The notes beneath the pieces are model-generated. The model did no database searches. It was not told where the DNA came from and saw only the letters and a list, made by a program, of their open reading frames with translations. A stretch of DNA of 39,746 nt from positions 1-39,746 of IMG/VR virus record IMGVR_UViG_3300033148_005531. The stretch is one strand, 5' to 3'. The position numbers and the translations under genes were made by a program. Within the stretch, counting starts at the first letter, position 1. The number at the start of each line of letters is the position of its first letter. Positions 22,756-33,500 of the stretch are shown one piece after another. Origin of the DNA: a virus.

Positions 22756-23298
22756 ATGTGGCATCAAAAAAGAGTGACTTGCTTCAATTGCGGATATTTT
22801 GAGTATTTTGTGTATAAGCATCCGTCCCGCTGCTCGAACTGTATGGAAAACTTATTAGGATACATACAAAAAATGAGAATAGTCAATCCGACAAAAAAAG
22901 CCGTCCGTGTCGATAAGGGCGGTGATGGTCATTATGGTGCGCCTCGTACAAAAATACGGAACGGTCGAACTTATCATTATAAACATAAAGGCACCGATTT
23001 CTTTTGCGACCCGGGTCAGGATGTGGTTTCGCCGGTATTCGGCAAGATCGTGCGCATAGCCTATCCGTATGCGGACAAAAATTATGGCGGCGTTGTCATC
23101 GATGCGCACTGGATCGTAATCAAACTGTTTTATATGGATCCCATAGAAAATGCCGTGGGCCGGGTTCTCTATCCAAACGAAAAAATCGGAACGGCCCAGG
23201 ACATATCCAAAAAATACAAAAAATACGGAGTTCTGCCCCATATTCATTTAGAGATCGTGCGAGTCACGAAGGATCCGGAGGAATATCTCATTGAGTAG
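22756..23298 (+). CDS. M23-type endopeptidase with N-terminal zinc ribbon
   Basis: The 180-aa product is likely a peptidoglycan endopeptidase. The LytM/M23 signature is visible as HKGTDF (H77, D81) and HIHLEI (H162, H164), with the fold-typical GQDVVSPVFGKIVRIAYPYA between them. A separate N-terminal zinc ribbon uses CFNCG (C9, C12) and CSNC (C26, C29). M23 domains in virion clusters are usually tail lysins that open the wall for DNA entry; since no other lysin is evident here, it could also serve as the lysis enzyme. The ribbon is unusual on a small M23 protein. The stop overlaps the next start by eight bases. Confidence 0.85.
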   Translation: MWHQKRVTCFNCGYFEYFVYKHPSRCSNCMENLLGYIQKMRIVNPTKKAVRVDKGGDGHYGAPRTKIRNGRTYHYKHKGTDFFCDPGQDVVSPVFGKIVRIAYPYADKNYGGVVIDAHWIVIKLFYMDPIENAVGRVLYPNEKIGTAQDISKKYKKYGVLPHIHLEIVRVTKDPEEYLIE

Positions 23299-24841
23299 GC
23301 CAAACACCCTATCGTTTTTCCAGGGCATTGCCCCCCGGTATGATCCCGCCTTAAAAAAGGGATTTGCCCGGATCGCCGAGAATTGCGACTTGTCCTCGGG
23401 AAAGATCAAGGCCCTGGCCGACGCCGAGCTTCAGAAAGCGGATGCCAACCTGTACGACTCTCTTTTTTTTTACCAAAACACCTGGCAGACAGGCAACGAC
23501 AAGCATTACCTGGAATGGAAGATCGGAAGTCATGATCTGTTGATTTATCTCAAATCGGGAGTGCCGTACAAAAAAGTCAACGGCACCGAGGCGATCCTGG
23601 GCCAGACCCGGCCGAGCGCGCCCACGGCGGCCGAAAACGGAGCGGGCATACTGGATGATACGTTTTATTACATCATCACCTTAACTCGCAGTGTGGCCGG
23701 CCATACCGACGAATCAGGGCCGTCCGCTTACGCAAGCATTGCCGTGTCTTCAAAAAAAATTCTGGTCACCCGGCCAACCATTTCCGATTCTTTTGTCACG
23801 CACTGGAATATCTATCGCATGAGCAATGACAGCGGCGAATACCAGTTCGTGGCCCAGGTGGCCGCCGGTACGTCCACCTATGATGACAACACCGAGGACG
23901 CGGATCTGGGTGCGTCTCCCACAACCTGGTATACGTCAGACCAGGGCAACTCCATTATTTTCGACAAGCCCCAGGTGACATTTGACGGATTGATTACCGA
24001 AGAATTTACGGGAATGATCTTTGCGTGGAAAGGACCCACCCTGTACTGGTGCGAGCCCGGCTACCCGGATGCCTGGCCCTCTTTCTATAATATGAACATG
24101 CCGTCGGATATCAAACGGGTCATACCTTTTGCCGGCACGGTGGCAGTATTGTGTGAGACAGGACCGCACCGGGTAGACGGCACGCATCCGGAATTGCTGC
24201 AGCCGTCCAAGGTGCTGGGCGAAGAACCGTGCATTGGCCTGGCGGCCTGCAAAACCTCCCAGGGAGTGGCTTATTTATCGGACTCCGGAATTGTATTGTT
24301 TAACCTGGCCGAAACCCTGGTGATATCCGACGACCGGTTTACCGAGCAATGGTTCAAAGATAATGTGAGCAGCGCCGGAGCGGTAATGATCGAAAATGAC
24401 GGGCAATTGTACCTGTTTCATTCCGCCGGCGTTCTGGTTGTGGATACCCGGCCGAAAACGGCAATCTGGTACACCCTGGATATCATCGCGGTTGCCGCTC
24501 ACAAGCGGCTGGATACCGGAGATCTGTATTACATGGATTCCGCCGGCGTCCAGAAATTGCACGGCGGAACAGGGTCATTGACCTGGACGTGGCAGTCCGG
24601 CGACCTGGTGGGCGCTCATCCGGGGAACAAACCCTTTCAGGGCATCGAGGTCATAGGTTCCGGGACCATTACCGCGACCCTGTACGCAGACGGGGTTGCC
24701 CAGGCGGAAAAAGCCCTGTCGTTTATCATGGAACGTAACAGAACTTTAAATTTTTCGTCTGAAACCGTGGCCCGTGCCATGCAGTTTAAGCTAACCGGTA
24801 CCGGCCGGGTGGATGATGTGATCATGAGGTATTCGCCGTGA
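23291..24841 (+). CDS. Tail hub/nozzle-type protein, TTG start
   Basis: The 516-aa protein starts at TTG (23291), as shown by a GGAGG site about ten bases upstream in the end of the M23 gene. Its beta-rich chain, with SFFQGIAPRYDPALKKGFAR and CDLSSGKIKAL, then repeated blades (LYWCEPGYPDAWP, VAVLCETGPHRVDG, LYYMDSAGVQKLHG), looks like a beta-propeller and resembles P22 gp10-like stabilisation or nozzle proteins. It would close the tail tip or hub. A sandwich-like insert (PSAPTAAENGAG...YRMSNDSGEYQFV) appears near residues 105-215. Assignment by overall pattern. Confidence 0.78.
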   Translation: MSRPNTLSFFQGIAPRYDPALKKGFARIAENCDLSSGKIKALADAELQKADANLYDSLFFYQNTWQTGNDKHYLEWKIGSHDLLIYLKSGVPYKKVNGTEAILGQTRPSAPTAAENGAGILDDTFYYIITLTRSVAGHTDESGPSAYASIAVSSKKILVTRPTISDSFVTHWNIYRMSNDSGEYQFVAQVAAGTSTYDDNTEDADLGASPTTWYTSDQGNSIIFDKPQVTFDGLITEEFTGMIFAWKGPTLYWCEPGYPDAWPSFYNMNMPSDIKRVIPFAGTVAVLCETGPHRVDGTHPELLQPSKVLGEEPCIGLAACKTSQGVAYLSDSGIVLFNLAETLVISDDRFTEQWFKDNVSSAGAVMIENDGQLYLFHSAGVLVVDTRPKTAIWYTLDIIAVAAHKRLDTGDLYYMDSAGVQKLHGGTGSLTWTWQSGDLVGAHPGNKPFQGIEVIGSGTITATLYADGVAQAEKALSFIMERNRTLNFSSETVARAMQFKLTGTGRVDDVIMRYSP

Positions 24842-25497
24842 GCAACCCGACCCCGGCAAGCGCTCCCACAACTCTGAAGGCCCGGCATTATAGAATCGCC
24901 AAGCTGGATCTTAACGAGATCAACCGGGTGTTGCAGGATATCGGATTGCGATTGGACCGGTATGGCGCCATTGCCCAAAACCCGGATTTCAAAGGCCGGC
25001 GAATTATAAATTTACGGGCGGGCACTTTCGGCAGCGACGGGGTTCGAAAGGACCAGGTGGTTACCATATCCGATCTTGAAACTCTTCTGCAGGCCGGAAC
25101 GGCCATAGAGGTATCATATAGCGAAGCCACGAATACCTGGACCGTGACGGTACAGATTAAAGCCGACAACGGCCTGGCTGCGGATGCCAACGGAATTTTT
25201 GTAAAGATAAAAAACGATAACGGACTGGCTGCGGATGCAAGCGGAATTTTTGTCAAGCGAAAAACCGATTACGGCATTGACGTGGATGCTGACGGATTGA
25301 AACTGCTCAAGCAATCCCATATCGCGGATGCGGCGGCTGTTTCGTCTCTGACCTTAAACGCCGGTACGGACCAGGTTGACCGGGCGGCGTTTAACACCGC
25401 CCTGGGCACGCTGGTCACGGAGATCAATGCCATAAAGAATGTGGTGAATTCCATTTTATTAAATCTGGAAAACGCCAAGATCAATGCAACCGTTTAA
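24838..25497 (+). CDS. Tail fibre or needle protein, GTG start
   Basis: The 219-aa protein starts at a GTG overlapping the previous stop (GTGA). Residues about 1-60 look like a coiled attachment (LDLNEINRVLQDIGLRLDRY), 65-105 a short beta part, and 108-158 three 17-residue repeats (DNGLAADANGIFVK type), as in triple-stranded fibre shafts. The end is a helical coil (TLVTEINAIKNVVNSILLNL). It would extend from the hub; such repeats are common in tail needles and fibres. The actual receptor-binding part may be the tailspike at 37331. Confidence 0.78.
   Translation: MSNPTPASAPTTLKARHYRIAKLDLNEINRVLQDIGLRLDRYGAIAQNPDFKGRRIINLRAGTFGSDGVRKDQVVTISDLETLLQAGTAIEVSYSEATNTWTVTVQIKADNGLAADANGIFVKIKNDNGLAADASGIFVKRKTDYGIDVDADGLKLLKQSHIADAAAVSSLTLNAGTDQVDRAAFNTALGTLVTEINAIKNVVNSILLNLENAKINATV
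25159..25311 (+). repeat. Three 51-bp coding repeats in the fibre gene
   Basis: Units at 25159-25209, 25210-25260 and 25261-25311 each encode a 17-residue motif built on DNGLAADA(N/S)GIFVK. The first two are close copies and the third is diverged (DYGIDVDADGLKL). Confidence 0.85.
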
Positions 25498-25516
25498 AAA
25501 CATTCGGAGAGAAAAG

Positions 25517-25855
25517 ATGAAAAAATTAATTTTAACCGTTTTGTTTGCTTTTGTCACATCCCTGGCCTGGGCCGGCACAACCGTAACTCTGAAATGGGAC
25601 GCAAACACGGAGGCCGATCTTGCCGGATACCGGGTATATCAGGACGGCAAAAAGATTGCGGATATCTCTTGTGCGGCTAAGGACCCGAATTGCTGTACCT
25701 GGACCAGCGAGGAATTAACCGAGCCGCATAAATGGTATGTCACGGCCTATGATACGGACGGTTTTGAATCCGGGCCGTCGAACACGGTGGATTCGTATCC
25801 GCCGAATACACCAAAGAATATACAAATAACCATTAATATTACGATGAATCCATAA
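25517..25855 (+). CDS. Secreted fibronectin type III protein (112 aa)
   Basis: The ATG at 25517 was chosen because the peptide from there is a textbook signal sequence (MKKLILTVLFAFVTSLAWA, cleavage before GT), with a GGAGAG ribosome-binding site. An upstream in-frame start lies inside the fibre gene. The mature part (about 93 aa) is one FN3-like domain: TVTLKWDANTEADLAGYRVY ... WYVTAYDTDGFESGPSNTV. Cys pairs CAAKDPNCC may form a disulfide in the periplasm. Exported FN3 proteins in a virion cluster are unusual; it may coat the virion after export or modify the cell surface during infection. Confidence 0.8.
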   Translation: MKKLILTVLFAFVTSLAWAGTTVTLKWDANTEADLAGYRVYQDGKKIADISCAAKDPNCCTWTSEELTEPHKWYVTAYDTDGFESGPSNTVDSYPPNTPKNIQITINITMNP

Positions 25856-25877
25856 GAAGTGCAAAGGGAGATGAGTG

Positions 25878-26615
25878 ATGGGACTTTTTTCCAGTATAGG
25901 CAAAATTATTGGTAAGGTTGCCAGCCCGATTATGGATATTGTTGGGATAGGCAGTGGTATTCTTGGCGGTTATTCAGCATATAAATCCGGAAAAGCTGCC
26001 GAGTCCGCTGCAGAAGCAACAGAGCGATCATCGGAATGGCAGGCGCGCCTGGCCAATGAGCAGTGGCAGCGATACCTGGACACGTTCGCGCCCCTGGAAG
26101 ATCAGATTGTCAAAGAGGCAGGCGCACCCGTTGAAATAGAAAAAGAGCCCGGATTCGCTCGGATGATGGCCGCCATTAACCGAGGCTACTCGGATGTTGC
26201 GGCCAATACCCGGCGCACCATGGCCGGACGGTATCCGTCCGGCTCAGGTCTGGAAACTTTACCCCAGCAGGACATCGAGATGGAGCGCACCCGGACCAAA
26301 GCCGGGGCCATATCCGATTTTGCGACCGATGCCGAAAAGAGACGGTTTTCTCAAATGCTGCAGGCGGCCAATATCGGCCGGTCACTGCCCGCAACATCGG
26401 TGGCCGCTGGGGGCAGCGCCGGATTTCAATCAGCCAATTTAGCTAAAATGTACGGCAACGCGTCCGCGCAGACCTGGGGCGCATTGGGCAATACCGCCGG
26501 AAATCTTATGCAGATGTATTTGATGTCAAAGGCCGGTAAGACGCCGGTATATCCCGGGGCCGGCACCTATGGCGTAACGCCGAGTGCCGACGCCCGATGG
26601 AGTACCTGGCATTAA
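25878..26615 (+). CDS. Internal virion (DNA ejection) protein, small
   Basis: The 245-aa protein starts MGLFSSIGKIIGKVASPIMD with a hydrophobic, glycine-rich segment (IVGIGSGILGGYSAYKSG) followed by helices (AAESAAEATERSSEWQARLA). This is the plan of T7 gp14- and P22 gp7-type ejection proteins that insert in the host envelope ahead of the DNA. A GGGAG site seven bases before the ATG at 25878 fixes the start. The rest is Ala/Gly/Gln-rich. It precedes a second ejection-type gene and the giant gene, as in the usual order of such modules. Confidence 0.78.
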   Translation: MGLFSSIGKIIGKVASPIMDIVGIGSGILGGYSAYKSGKAAESAAEATERSSEWQARLANEQWQRYLDTFAPLEDQIVKEAGAPVEIEKEPGFARMMAAINRGYSDVAANTRRTMAGRYPSGSGLETLPQQDIEMERTRTKAGAISDFATDAEKRRFSQMLQAANIGRSLPATSVAAGGSAGFQSANLAKMYGNASAQTWGALGNTAGNLMQMYLMSKAGKTPVYPGAGTYGVTPSADARWSTWH

Positions 26616-26625
26616 GGAGGGAATT

Positions 26626-27591
26626 ATGTACGGAATTGGGTACGGATTATCCAAAATGATGGAAGGCGCAACCGGCGGCGCGGTCAAAGGAACCATGGCC
26701 AATATGGCCTTGAACCAGCAGGAGAAAGACCGGGAAGCTACCCAGGCGTATCGGGAGAAAACCCTGGAGCAAGGCCAACAGCGGATCGATAATGAACAGG
26801 AGCGGTTTGAAATTAAACGTGATGTGGATGCCTTCAGGATTTCCTATGATATCGCCAAGGACTCACCGGATCCTAACGCCGTGTTTATGTCCATATATAA
26901 AAAATTAAACCCTGAAGGGGATCATCCCGAGGTCTCTTTCGGCGAAAAAGATATGGAAATAAATTTCAAAGGGTTGAATATCATAGGATCACAGGAACAT
27001 ATCCGCCAGGCCCTGGACATTATTTCCCGGCAACCGGAAATCACGCCACAGGTGTTTCAAAAGCTGGCTGAGCTGGGACTGGCGAAAATCACGGTGCCCA
27101 AGGCAGAGGCTAAAAAAGGTTTTGCAGTCATTAGTCCTGGACAAGGGGTTATGAGTAAGGACACAGGTGAAATAAAAATAGAACCCGATGCCGAAAAAAA
27201 AGCCAAGGCAGAAGGCAAGACAGTGAAAGTCAGCGATATTAATACCGCGCTTAACGCTCTATTTAAAAAATATAAAGTTGATGCCGGTTTAGGAATCAAT
27301 GTTACTCCGGACGGCAAATACACCGTGGACATGGCGGCGTTTATGGCCGGCAAGGAAACCGCTTACAACATTATCAAACAACAGGCCGATGCCGGTGATC
27401 CGGAAGCCAAACAGGACCTCGAAAAAATCAATGAGTATTACCGTTTAATGGACGGTCTGATCCGGGGCTCTCAAGGACCCGGACCGTCGCTCAATAAAAT
27501 GATTCCCGCCGGCGCCGGTAATGCAGCATCGGCAAACGGGAAGAAAAAAGCCGTTTATGATCCGTCAACCGGAAGGTTTACCTATAAATGA
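26626..27591 (+). CDS. Internal virion protein, second ejection component (321 aa)
   Basis: The start at 26626 is set by an AAGGAGG site directly upstream; an earlier in-frame ATG lies inside the previous gene. The protein begins with a short Gly-rich segment (MYGIGYGLSKMMEGATGGAV), then a long helical, Gln/Glu-rich coil (QQEKDREATQAYREKTLEQG), a mixed middle and a disordered end (GAGNAASANGKKK). This fits a coiled, ejectable internal virion protein. It overlaps the giant gene by four bases (ATGA at 27588). Confidence 0.72.
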   Translation: MYGIGYGLSKMMEGATGGAVKGTMANMALNQQEKDREATQAYREKTLEQGQQRIDNEQERFEIKRDVDAFRISYDIAKDSPDPNAVFMSIYKKLNPEGDHPEVSFGEKDMEINFKGLNIIGSQEHIRQALDIISRQPEITPQVFQKLAELGLAKITVPKAEAKKGFAVISPGQGVMSKDTGEIKIEPDAEKKAKAEGKTVKVSDINTALNALFKKYKVDAGLGINVTPDGKYTVDMAAFMAGKETAYNIIKQQADAGDPEAKQDLEKINEYYRLMDGLIRGSQGPGPSLNKMIPAGAGNAASANGKKKAVYDPSTGRFTYK

Positions 27592-30500
27592 TCGAGATCG
27601 AACTGCCAGACAAGGGCATAACCGTGGAGTTCCCGGACGGAACTCCTGAGTATGTCATGCGAAATGCCATCCAGGCCGAGTTTTACGGAGCGCTGGCTTT
27701 GCGTCAAGATGTTCCGGAAAAACCGGGCATGTTTCAACACATGATGCCGAGGCAATCCCTTCCTGAACAGACCGCCGAGGCTCAGATCGGTCTGGAAGCC
27801 ATGCAGCGGGGACTGACCCCCGAACAATACAAATCCGAAATATACCCGGAAGGATCGAGGCTAAAACGTCTTGAACAGATGGGCGATAATGTCATTTCCG
27901 GTGCCCTGGGGACCGCCGAAGGATTGATCGGCGGCGTTGAATGGATAACCGGAAGTGAAACCGCTAAAGAATTGGCAAATGTGGCAAAAGCCTGGCGCGA
28001 AGAATTAGCGCCGGAAGATCCTACCTTCGTGGATGAAATTGCCATGGGTGTAGGTTCCATGGCCACGTTCTTTATACCCGGTATCGGTGTTGCCAGAGGC
28101 GCTGAAGCGGCTGCAATCCTGGCCCCCAAATTGGCTGTCTGGGCCGGTGTGGGTGTTTCGTCGGCATTAGAAGCCATGACCGAAGCGGGTCTGGGATATC
28201 GAGAAACACTACAAGATACTAAAGATGTTAAAAAAGCCGAAGATGCCGCCGGTAAAACCTTCTGGATGAACATGGTCTTATTGCCCATAACCAACAAGCT
28301 GGGTGTCTTTGGTGAAAAAGGCGGAAAAGTCCGAAAAGCCATAATATCGGCATTAATGGAAGGTTCCCAGGAAGGCGCACAGGAGATCATCGCGGCTGTA
28401 GCCCAGAATAAGGATGTGGATCCGGAGGCGGTATTGAAATCCGCCGGTGTCGGCGCAATTGTAGGCGGTGGTGTCAGTGTGGTTACTCCGGGACAAAAAG
28501 CTCCGGTAGAAAAAAAGGCTGAAGAAGAAAGGCCGGATCTGACAGATCTTGAAGAAAAATACAAGCCCAGGCCTGAAGATAAGGTTAAGGCTGCGGCTGA
28601 AGCCAGACAGGCTGAGATCGATAAGGCGTTTGAAAAACCGGAAGATAAGATCAAAACCGCAGCTGAAGCGAGACAGGCTGAAATTGATAAAGCATTTCAA
28701 GAGACTGAAGAGGTTGAAAAAGCAAAAAAGCCTGTTGAAGAAGCTCAAAAGATCGTTAAAAAAGAACCTGTTAAAAAAGCCGAAGAGCCAAAACTTCCGA
28801 CCAAGCGAGAAAAAGCGTTACAGGAATACAAAGACTATATCAATCAATTGTCTCCGGAGGAAAAAGAAAAAGCCAGGGATTTGATCATCGATGAACCGGT
28901 TCATGCGCTTTTGACTATGCGCAAGATTCAAAATCGTTTGGCCGAACCTGAAAAAGTCAAGGCTGAAGAACCCGTTAAGAAAGAACTTGCACCTGAGATC
29001 CCTACAAAGATCGAACGTGGACATGGATATGATATACGAATAGTTGAAGAACCTGAAAGACCTGATTTATATAAACAGATTGAAGATCTTAAAAAACAAG
29101 CTGAAAACGCCGGAGAGAAGTTTCCGCGCGGCACTATGCAAGCCATTTCAGCACAGATGCGAAATCTTGAAAAAGGTGCCGGCGATATCGAAGTTGTTAA
29201 AACCATCATCAACGAAGCCAAGGATGAGTTGCAGAAACTTCAGAAGGTTGAAAAACCTTTCGTAATTGTTTCGGACAAGGTCAATGAAAAATTATCTGAA
29301 GAAAAAGGACAATTAACTTCAAAAGAATTATTTTCCTGGTCTGATGAAGCCCATGGCGGCACCCAGGCTGAAGGCAAATATACGCCTAAAGATGCCTATG
29401 ATGCCATGGAATTAGGAATTAATAAATATATATTAAAGGAAAATCCCAAAGGACCTGTCGGCCAGGATGATGTTACACGGGCAAAGGATATTATCGGCTG
29501 GATAAAAAAACGGATCATTCCCAGGATCCCCACTCAAAGCAAACGCACTGCCGAAGCAGATGAGTTCCAGCAGTTTTCGACGCCGCCGCATTTATCCTAT
29601 GCGGCCAATTGGGTAGCCAATATAAATAAGGATGATGTTTATATAGAACCGAGTGCCGGTATAGGGGGCCTGGCCGTATTCGGAAAGTTGGCCGGCGCAA
29701 AAGAGATTGTTGTCAATGAATTATCTAAAAGGCGTTTGAATTTATTAAAAGAATTAGGGTTTACCAAATATTTCAATGAAGATGCCGCACAGCTGAACAA
29801 TATACTCCCAAAAGATGTTAAGCCCACAGTGGTTGTGATGAATCCGCCGTTTTCCGCGACCGCCGGACGTATCCAGGGTAAACGGGCTACAATGGAAGGT
29901 GCCAACCATGTAGAGCAGGCTTTGAAGCGATTATTGACAAATGGCCGCCTGGTTGCTATAGTTGGTAAAGGGATGGCTCATGACCGGTCATCTTTCCGCG
30001 ATTGGTGGAAAAAGATCGAGTCTGAGTATACTGTTCTTGCCGATATAGGTATCAGCGGCAAAGAATATTCAAAATACGGCACTACTTTTGATAATCGAAT
30101 CCTGATTATCGATAAAACAGGACCGACCACAAAGAAAGTCCTGACAGGCGATGTGGAAAAGGTCGAAGATCTTATCCCGTTGCTGGAAGGAGTTAGAAAT
30201 GCCAGAACTCATCCCGGAGAACGACCTGCCTATAAACCGGGCCGCGAAGAACGAACTGAAGAAATCGAAACAAAGCCCGGACCCGAACCTGTTGTATTGC
30301 CTACAGGCGGCGAAGTGGGCGATAGACAGCGGCAAGCTGGAAGTGAAGCAACCCGGCCTACTGGAGAACCTGGACGCATTCCTGTATCAGTGGAATCCGA
30401 AAGAGGCCATGGCGTTCCTACAAAACGAACACAACCTCATGAAAGACCTTCCCAAGAAAAGGAACCTGTTGGACGTGGGCCTGGCGGTGCTGAACCAACT

Positions 30501-33500
30501 GGACAGCCGATTGTCAGCGACACTTCCCGGATATCCGAGGCCGAGAGATCTACCGGCGAACTTCAGATAAAAACCAAGGAAAAAGAAGCCGCCGGTGAAT
30601 TGACCGAAGATCTTTATGAAGGTTACCGTCCCGAACGCCTTGATATTCCCAATGCAAAAAAACACCCTACCCCGTTAGTTCAAAGCGCGGCCATGGCCGC
30701 AGTAACGCCTCCGAGTCCGTTCTACAACCCAAGTTTACCCCCAAAGATTATCAAAGCCGGAAATTTGAGCGAAATACAGCTTGAATCTATTGTCTATGCC
30801 GGTCAATCTCACAGTGAAATATTGCCCGATGAAACCCGGCGCGGCTATTTTATCGGTGATGGAACCGGTGTGGGCAAAGGCCGGGAGATTGCCGGTATAA
30901 TCTGGGATAACTGGACAAAGGGCAGAAAAAAAGCGGTGTGGATATCGGAAAAAGCATCATTGTTTCAGGATGCAAAACGCGATGTTCAGGGCGCTGGATG
31001 GGACCCGGAAAAACTGTTTATTCAAAACAAAGTCAAGGCTACCGCTACGATCCTGGGCGAAGAAGGTGTTCTGTTTACAACTTATGATACGTTGAAATCC
31101 TCTCCCAGACAAGAGGGCGCTATGTCGCGGCTTGAACAGATCGTCGATTGGCTGGGTGAAGATTTTGACGGAGTGATCGCTTTCGATGAATCCCATAACA
31201 TGGGAAATGCTATTGCCGTCAGAGGTGAACGCGGAACAAAGCAACCTTCGGCCAAAGCCCTGGCCGGAGTGGAGCTTCAAAATGCGCTTCCCAATGCCCG
31301 TATTGTATATGTATCTGCCACCGGTGCAACGGAAGTGATAAATCTGGCATATTGCGAACGTTTAGGTTTGTGGGGTGAAGGAACCCCTTTCAGCAGCAAG
31401 CTTGATTTTGTTCAGGAAATATCCAGCGGCGGGATCGCGGCCATGGAACTTGTTGCACGGGATATGAAATCCATGGGAATCTATAATGCCAGATCCCTTT
31501 CTTATGAAGGCGTAAGTTATGACCGGCTTGAACATGAACTCACCCCTTCACAGGTCGCTCAATACAACAAAATGGCGCAAGCCTGGCAGCATGTTTTGTC
31601 TGAAATTCACAAGGCCATGGAAGTCACCGGTGCAAATGAAAACGGCAGGGCAAAAGGCGCGGCTCAAAGCGCGTTTTGGGGCGCTCATCAGCGTTTCTTT
31701 AACCAGGTGATCACGTCAATTCAATTGCCTACGGTTATCAATTCCATTCATCAAGATTTAAAAAATGGTGACAGTGTTGTTGTTCAGCTTGTGAATACGC
31801 TGGAAGCAGCACAGGAAAGGGCATTGGCCAGGTTGACGGAAGAAGACAGCCTGGAAGATCTGGATTTGAGTCCCTTTGATATGCTGATGCAATTGGTAGA
31901 ACACAGCTACCCGGTGGCTCAGTTCGAAAAATACATGGATGATGACGGAAATATAAGGTCCCGGCTCGTTGAGGATTCCCAGGGCAATGTGATTGAAAAT
32001 GCCGATGCCGTTGAAATGCGCGAAAGGTTATTGGACGATCTTGGGGCTTTGCGCCGGGAAGTTGCCGAAAATCCCATCGATCAGATTATCGAGGAATTTG
32101 GGATTGAAAATGTTGCCGAAGTGACCGGACGCCGGCGCAGGGTCGTTTATAAAATAACGGATAAAGGTCGCGAGAGGGTCATAGAAAAAAGATCCCGCGC
32201 CAAGGCAATGGCCGATGCCGATGCTTATATGGACGGAAAAAAGAAAATATTGGTTTTTTCCGAAGCCGGCGGCACCGGAAGAAGCTATCATGCGGATCTT
32301 GACGCCAATAACCAGGATCGCCGCATACATTATCTTCTGCAACCGGGCTGGAGGGCAGATAAGGCCGTCCAGGGCCTTGGGCGTACCCATCGATCAAACC
32401 AGAAACAACCTCCTGTCTATCGATTATGCACGACCAATTTGAAAGGTCAAAAGCGTTTCCTTTCTTCCATTGCCCGCCGACTCGATCAATTGGGCGCTTT
32501 AACCAAAGGATCGAGAAAAACCGGATCACAGGGAATCTTTCAGGCCAGGGACAACCTTGAAAGCGATTATGCCAGGGATGCCCTTCGAATCTTCTTTGAT
32601 GATCTTGTCAGTGGGCGGATCAATACTATTTCGGTAAGCGAGTTTGAAGATCAGACCGGGCTTCGACTGGTGGATGAATACGGTAACATGATGGCCAATT
32701 TGCCGGAAATCAGACAATTTTTAAATCGCATACTTTCAATGAACGTCGAACTTCAAAATGCGGTTTTCGATGAATTCAGCCAGCGGGTAGACAATGTGGT
32801 CGAATCCCATATTAAAGCCGGTACACTGGACCAGGGCCTTGAAACGCTCAAAGCGGAAAAGGTTGAAAAAATCAGCGAAGAAACGGTTCATACTGATGAA
32901 AGGTCCGGTGCCGAAACCAAATACGTGCAACTGAACGTAACTAATAAAGCACCAATATTGGAATATGAGGCCGCAAACACATATGCCAAAGATGGTTTTT
33001 TCAGGAATATAAAAAGCGGCAAAGTCTGGGCGGCTACGGTTAGAACCATTACTAATCGTCAAACCGGTGATCGGGTGGATACCTATGTTTTAAAATCCCA
33101 TACCTACGGAGAGCAGCGTATCAAAAAGGATGAGTTTACCGACGATAAATGGGAAAAGCTCACCGAATCTCAGGCAAAAACTTTGTGGCAGGAAGCCGTT
33201 GACGAAGCGCCTAAAACCATTACCCGCCAGGAACACCTTATCACCGGAACCTTGCTGCCGATATGGAACCGGTTGATCGGCCATCCCCGAATTATGCGAG
33301 TTCAGACCAATGAAGGCGAGCGCATGATCGGCAGGATAATCGGCAGCGCGGATCTTGAAAGGACATTAAAAAACATCGGCGCTAAAGCGTCCAAGGTCAA
33401 AATGGATCCCGGTGAAATACATGCGCGGGTATTGGATCAAAATTACAGCATCGATCTGGCAAATCAATGGCGTATCTTCCGCAGGCGCGTTTCCGGTGAT

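Noticed and set aside
27782-28654. 290-codon minus-strand frame
   Set aside because: Ser/Ala/Pro-rich antisense of an Ala/Glu-rich coding region, with no domain and no promoter. A shadow.
28549-28884. 111-codon Lys/Arg/Leu-rich plus-strand frame inside the giant gene
   Set aside because: It is a by-product of the Lys/Glu/Ala repeat region read in another frame. Composition is extremely biased and there is no ribosome-binding site, in contrast to the nested frame at 30199-30570.
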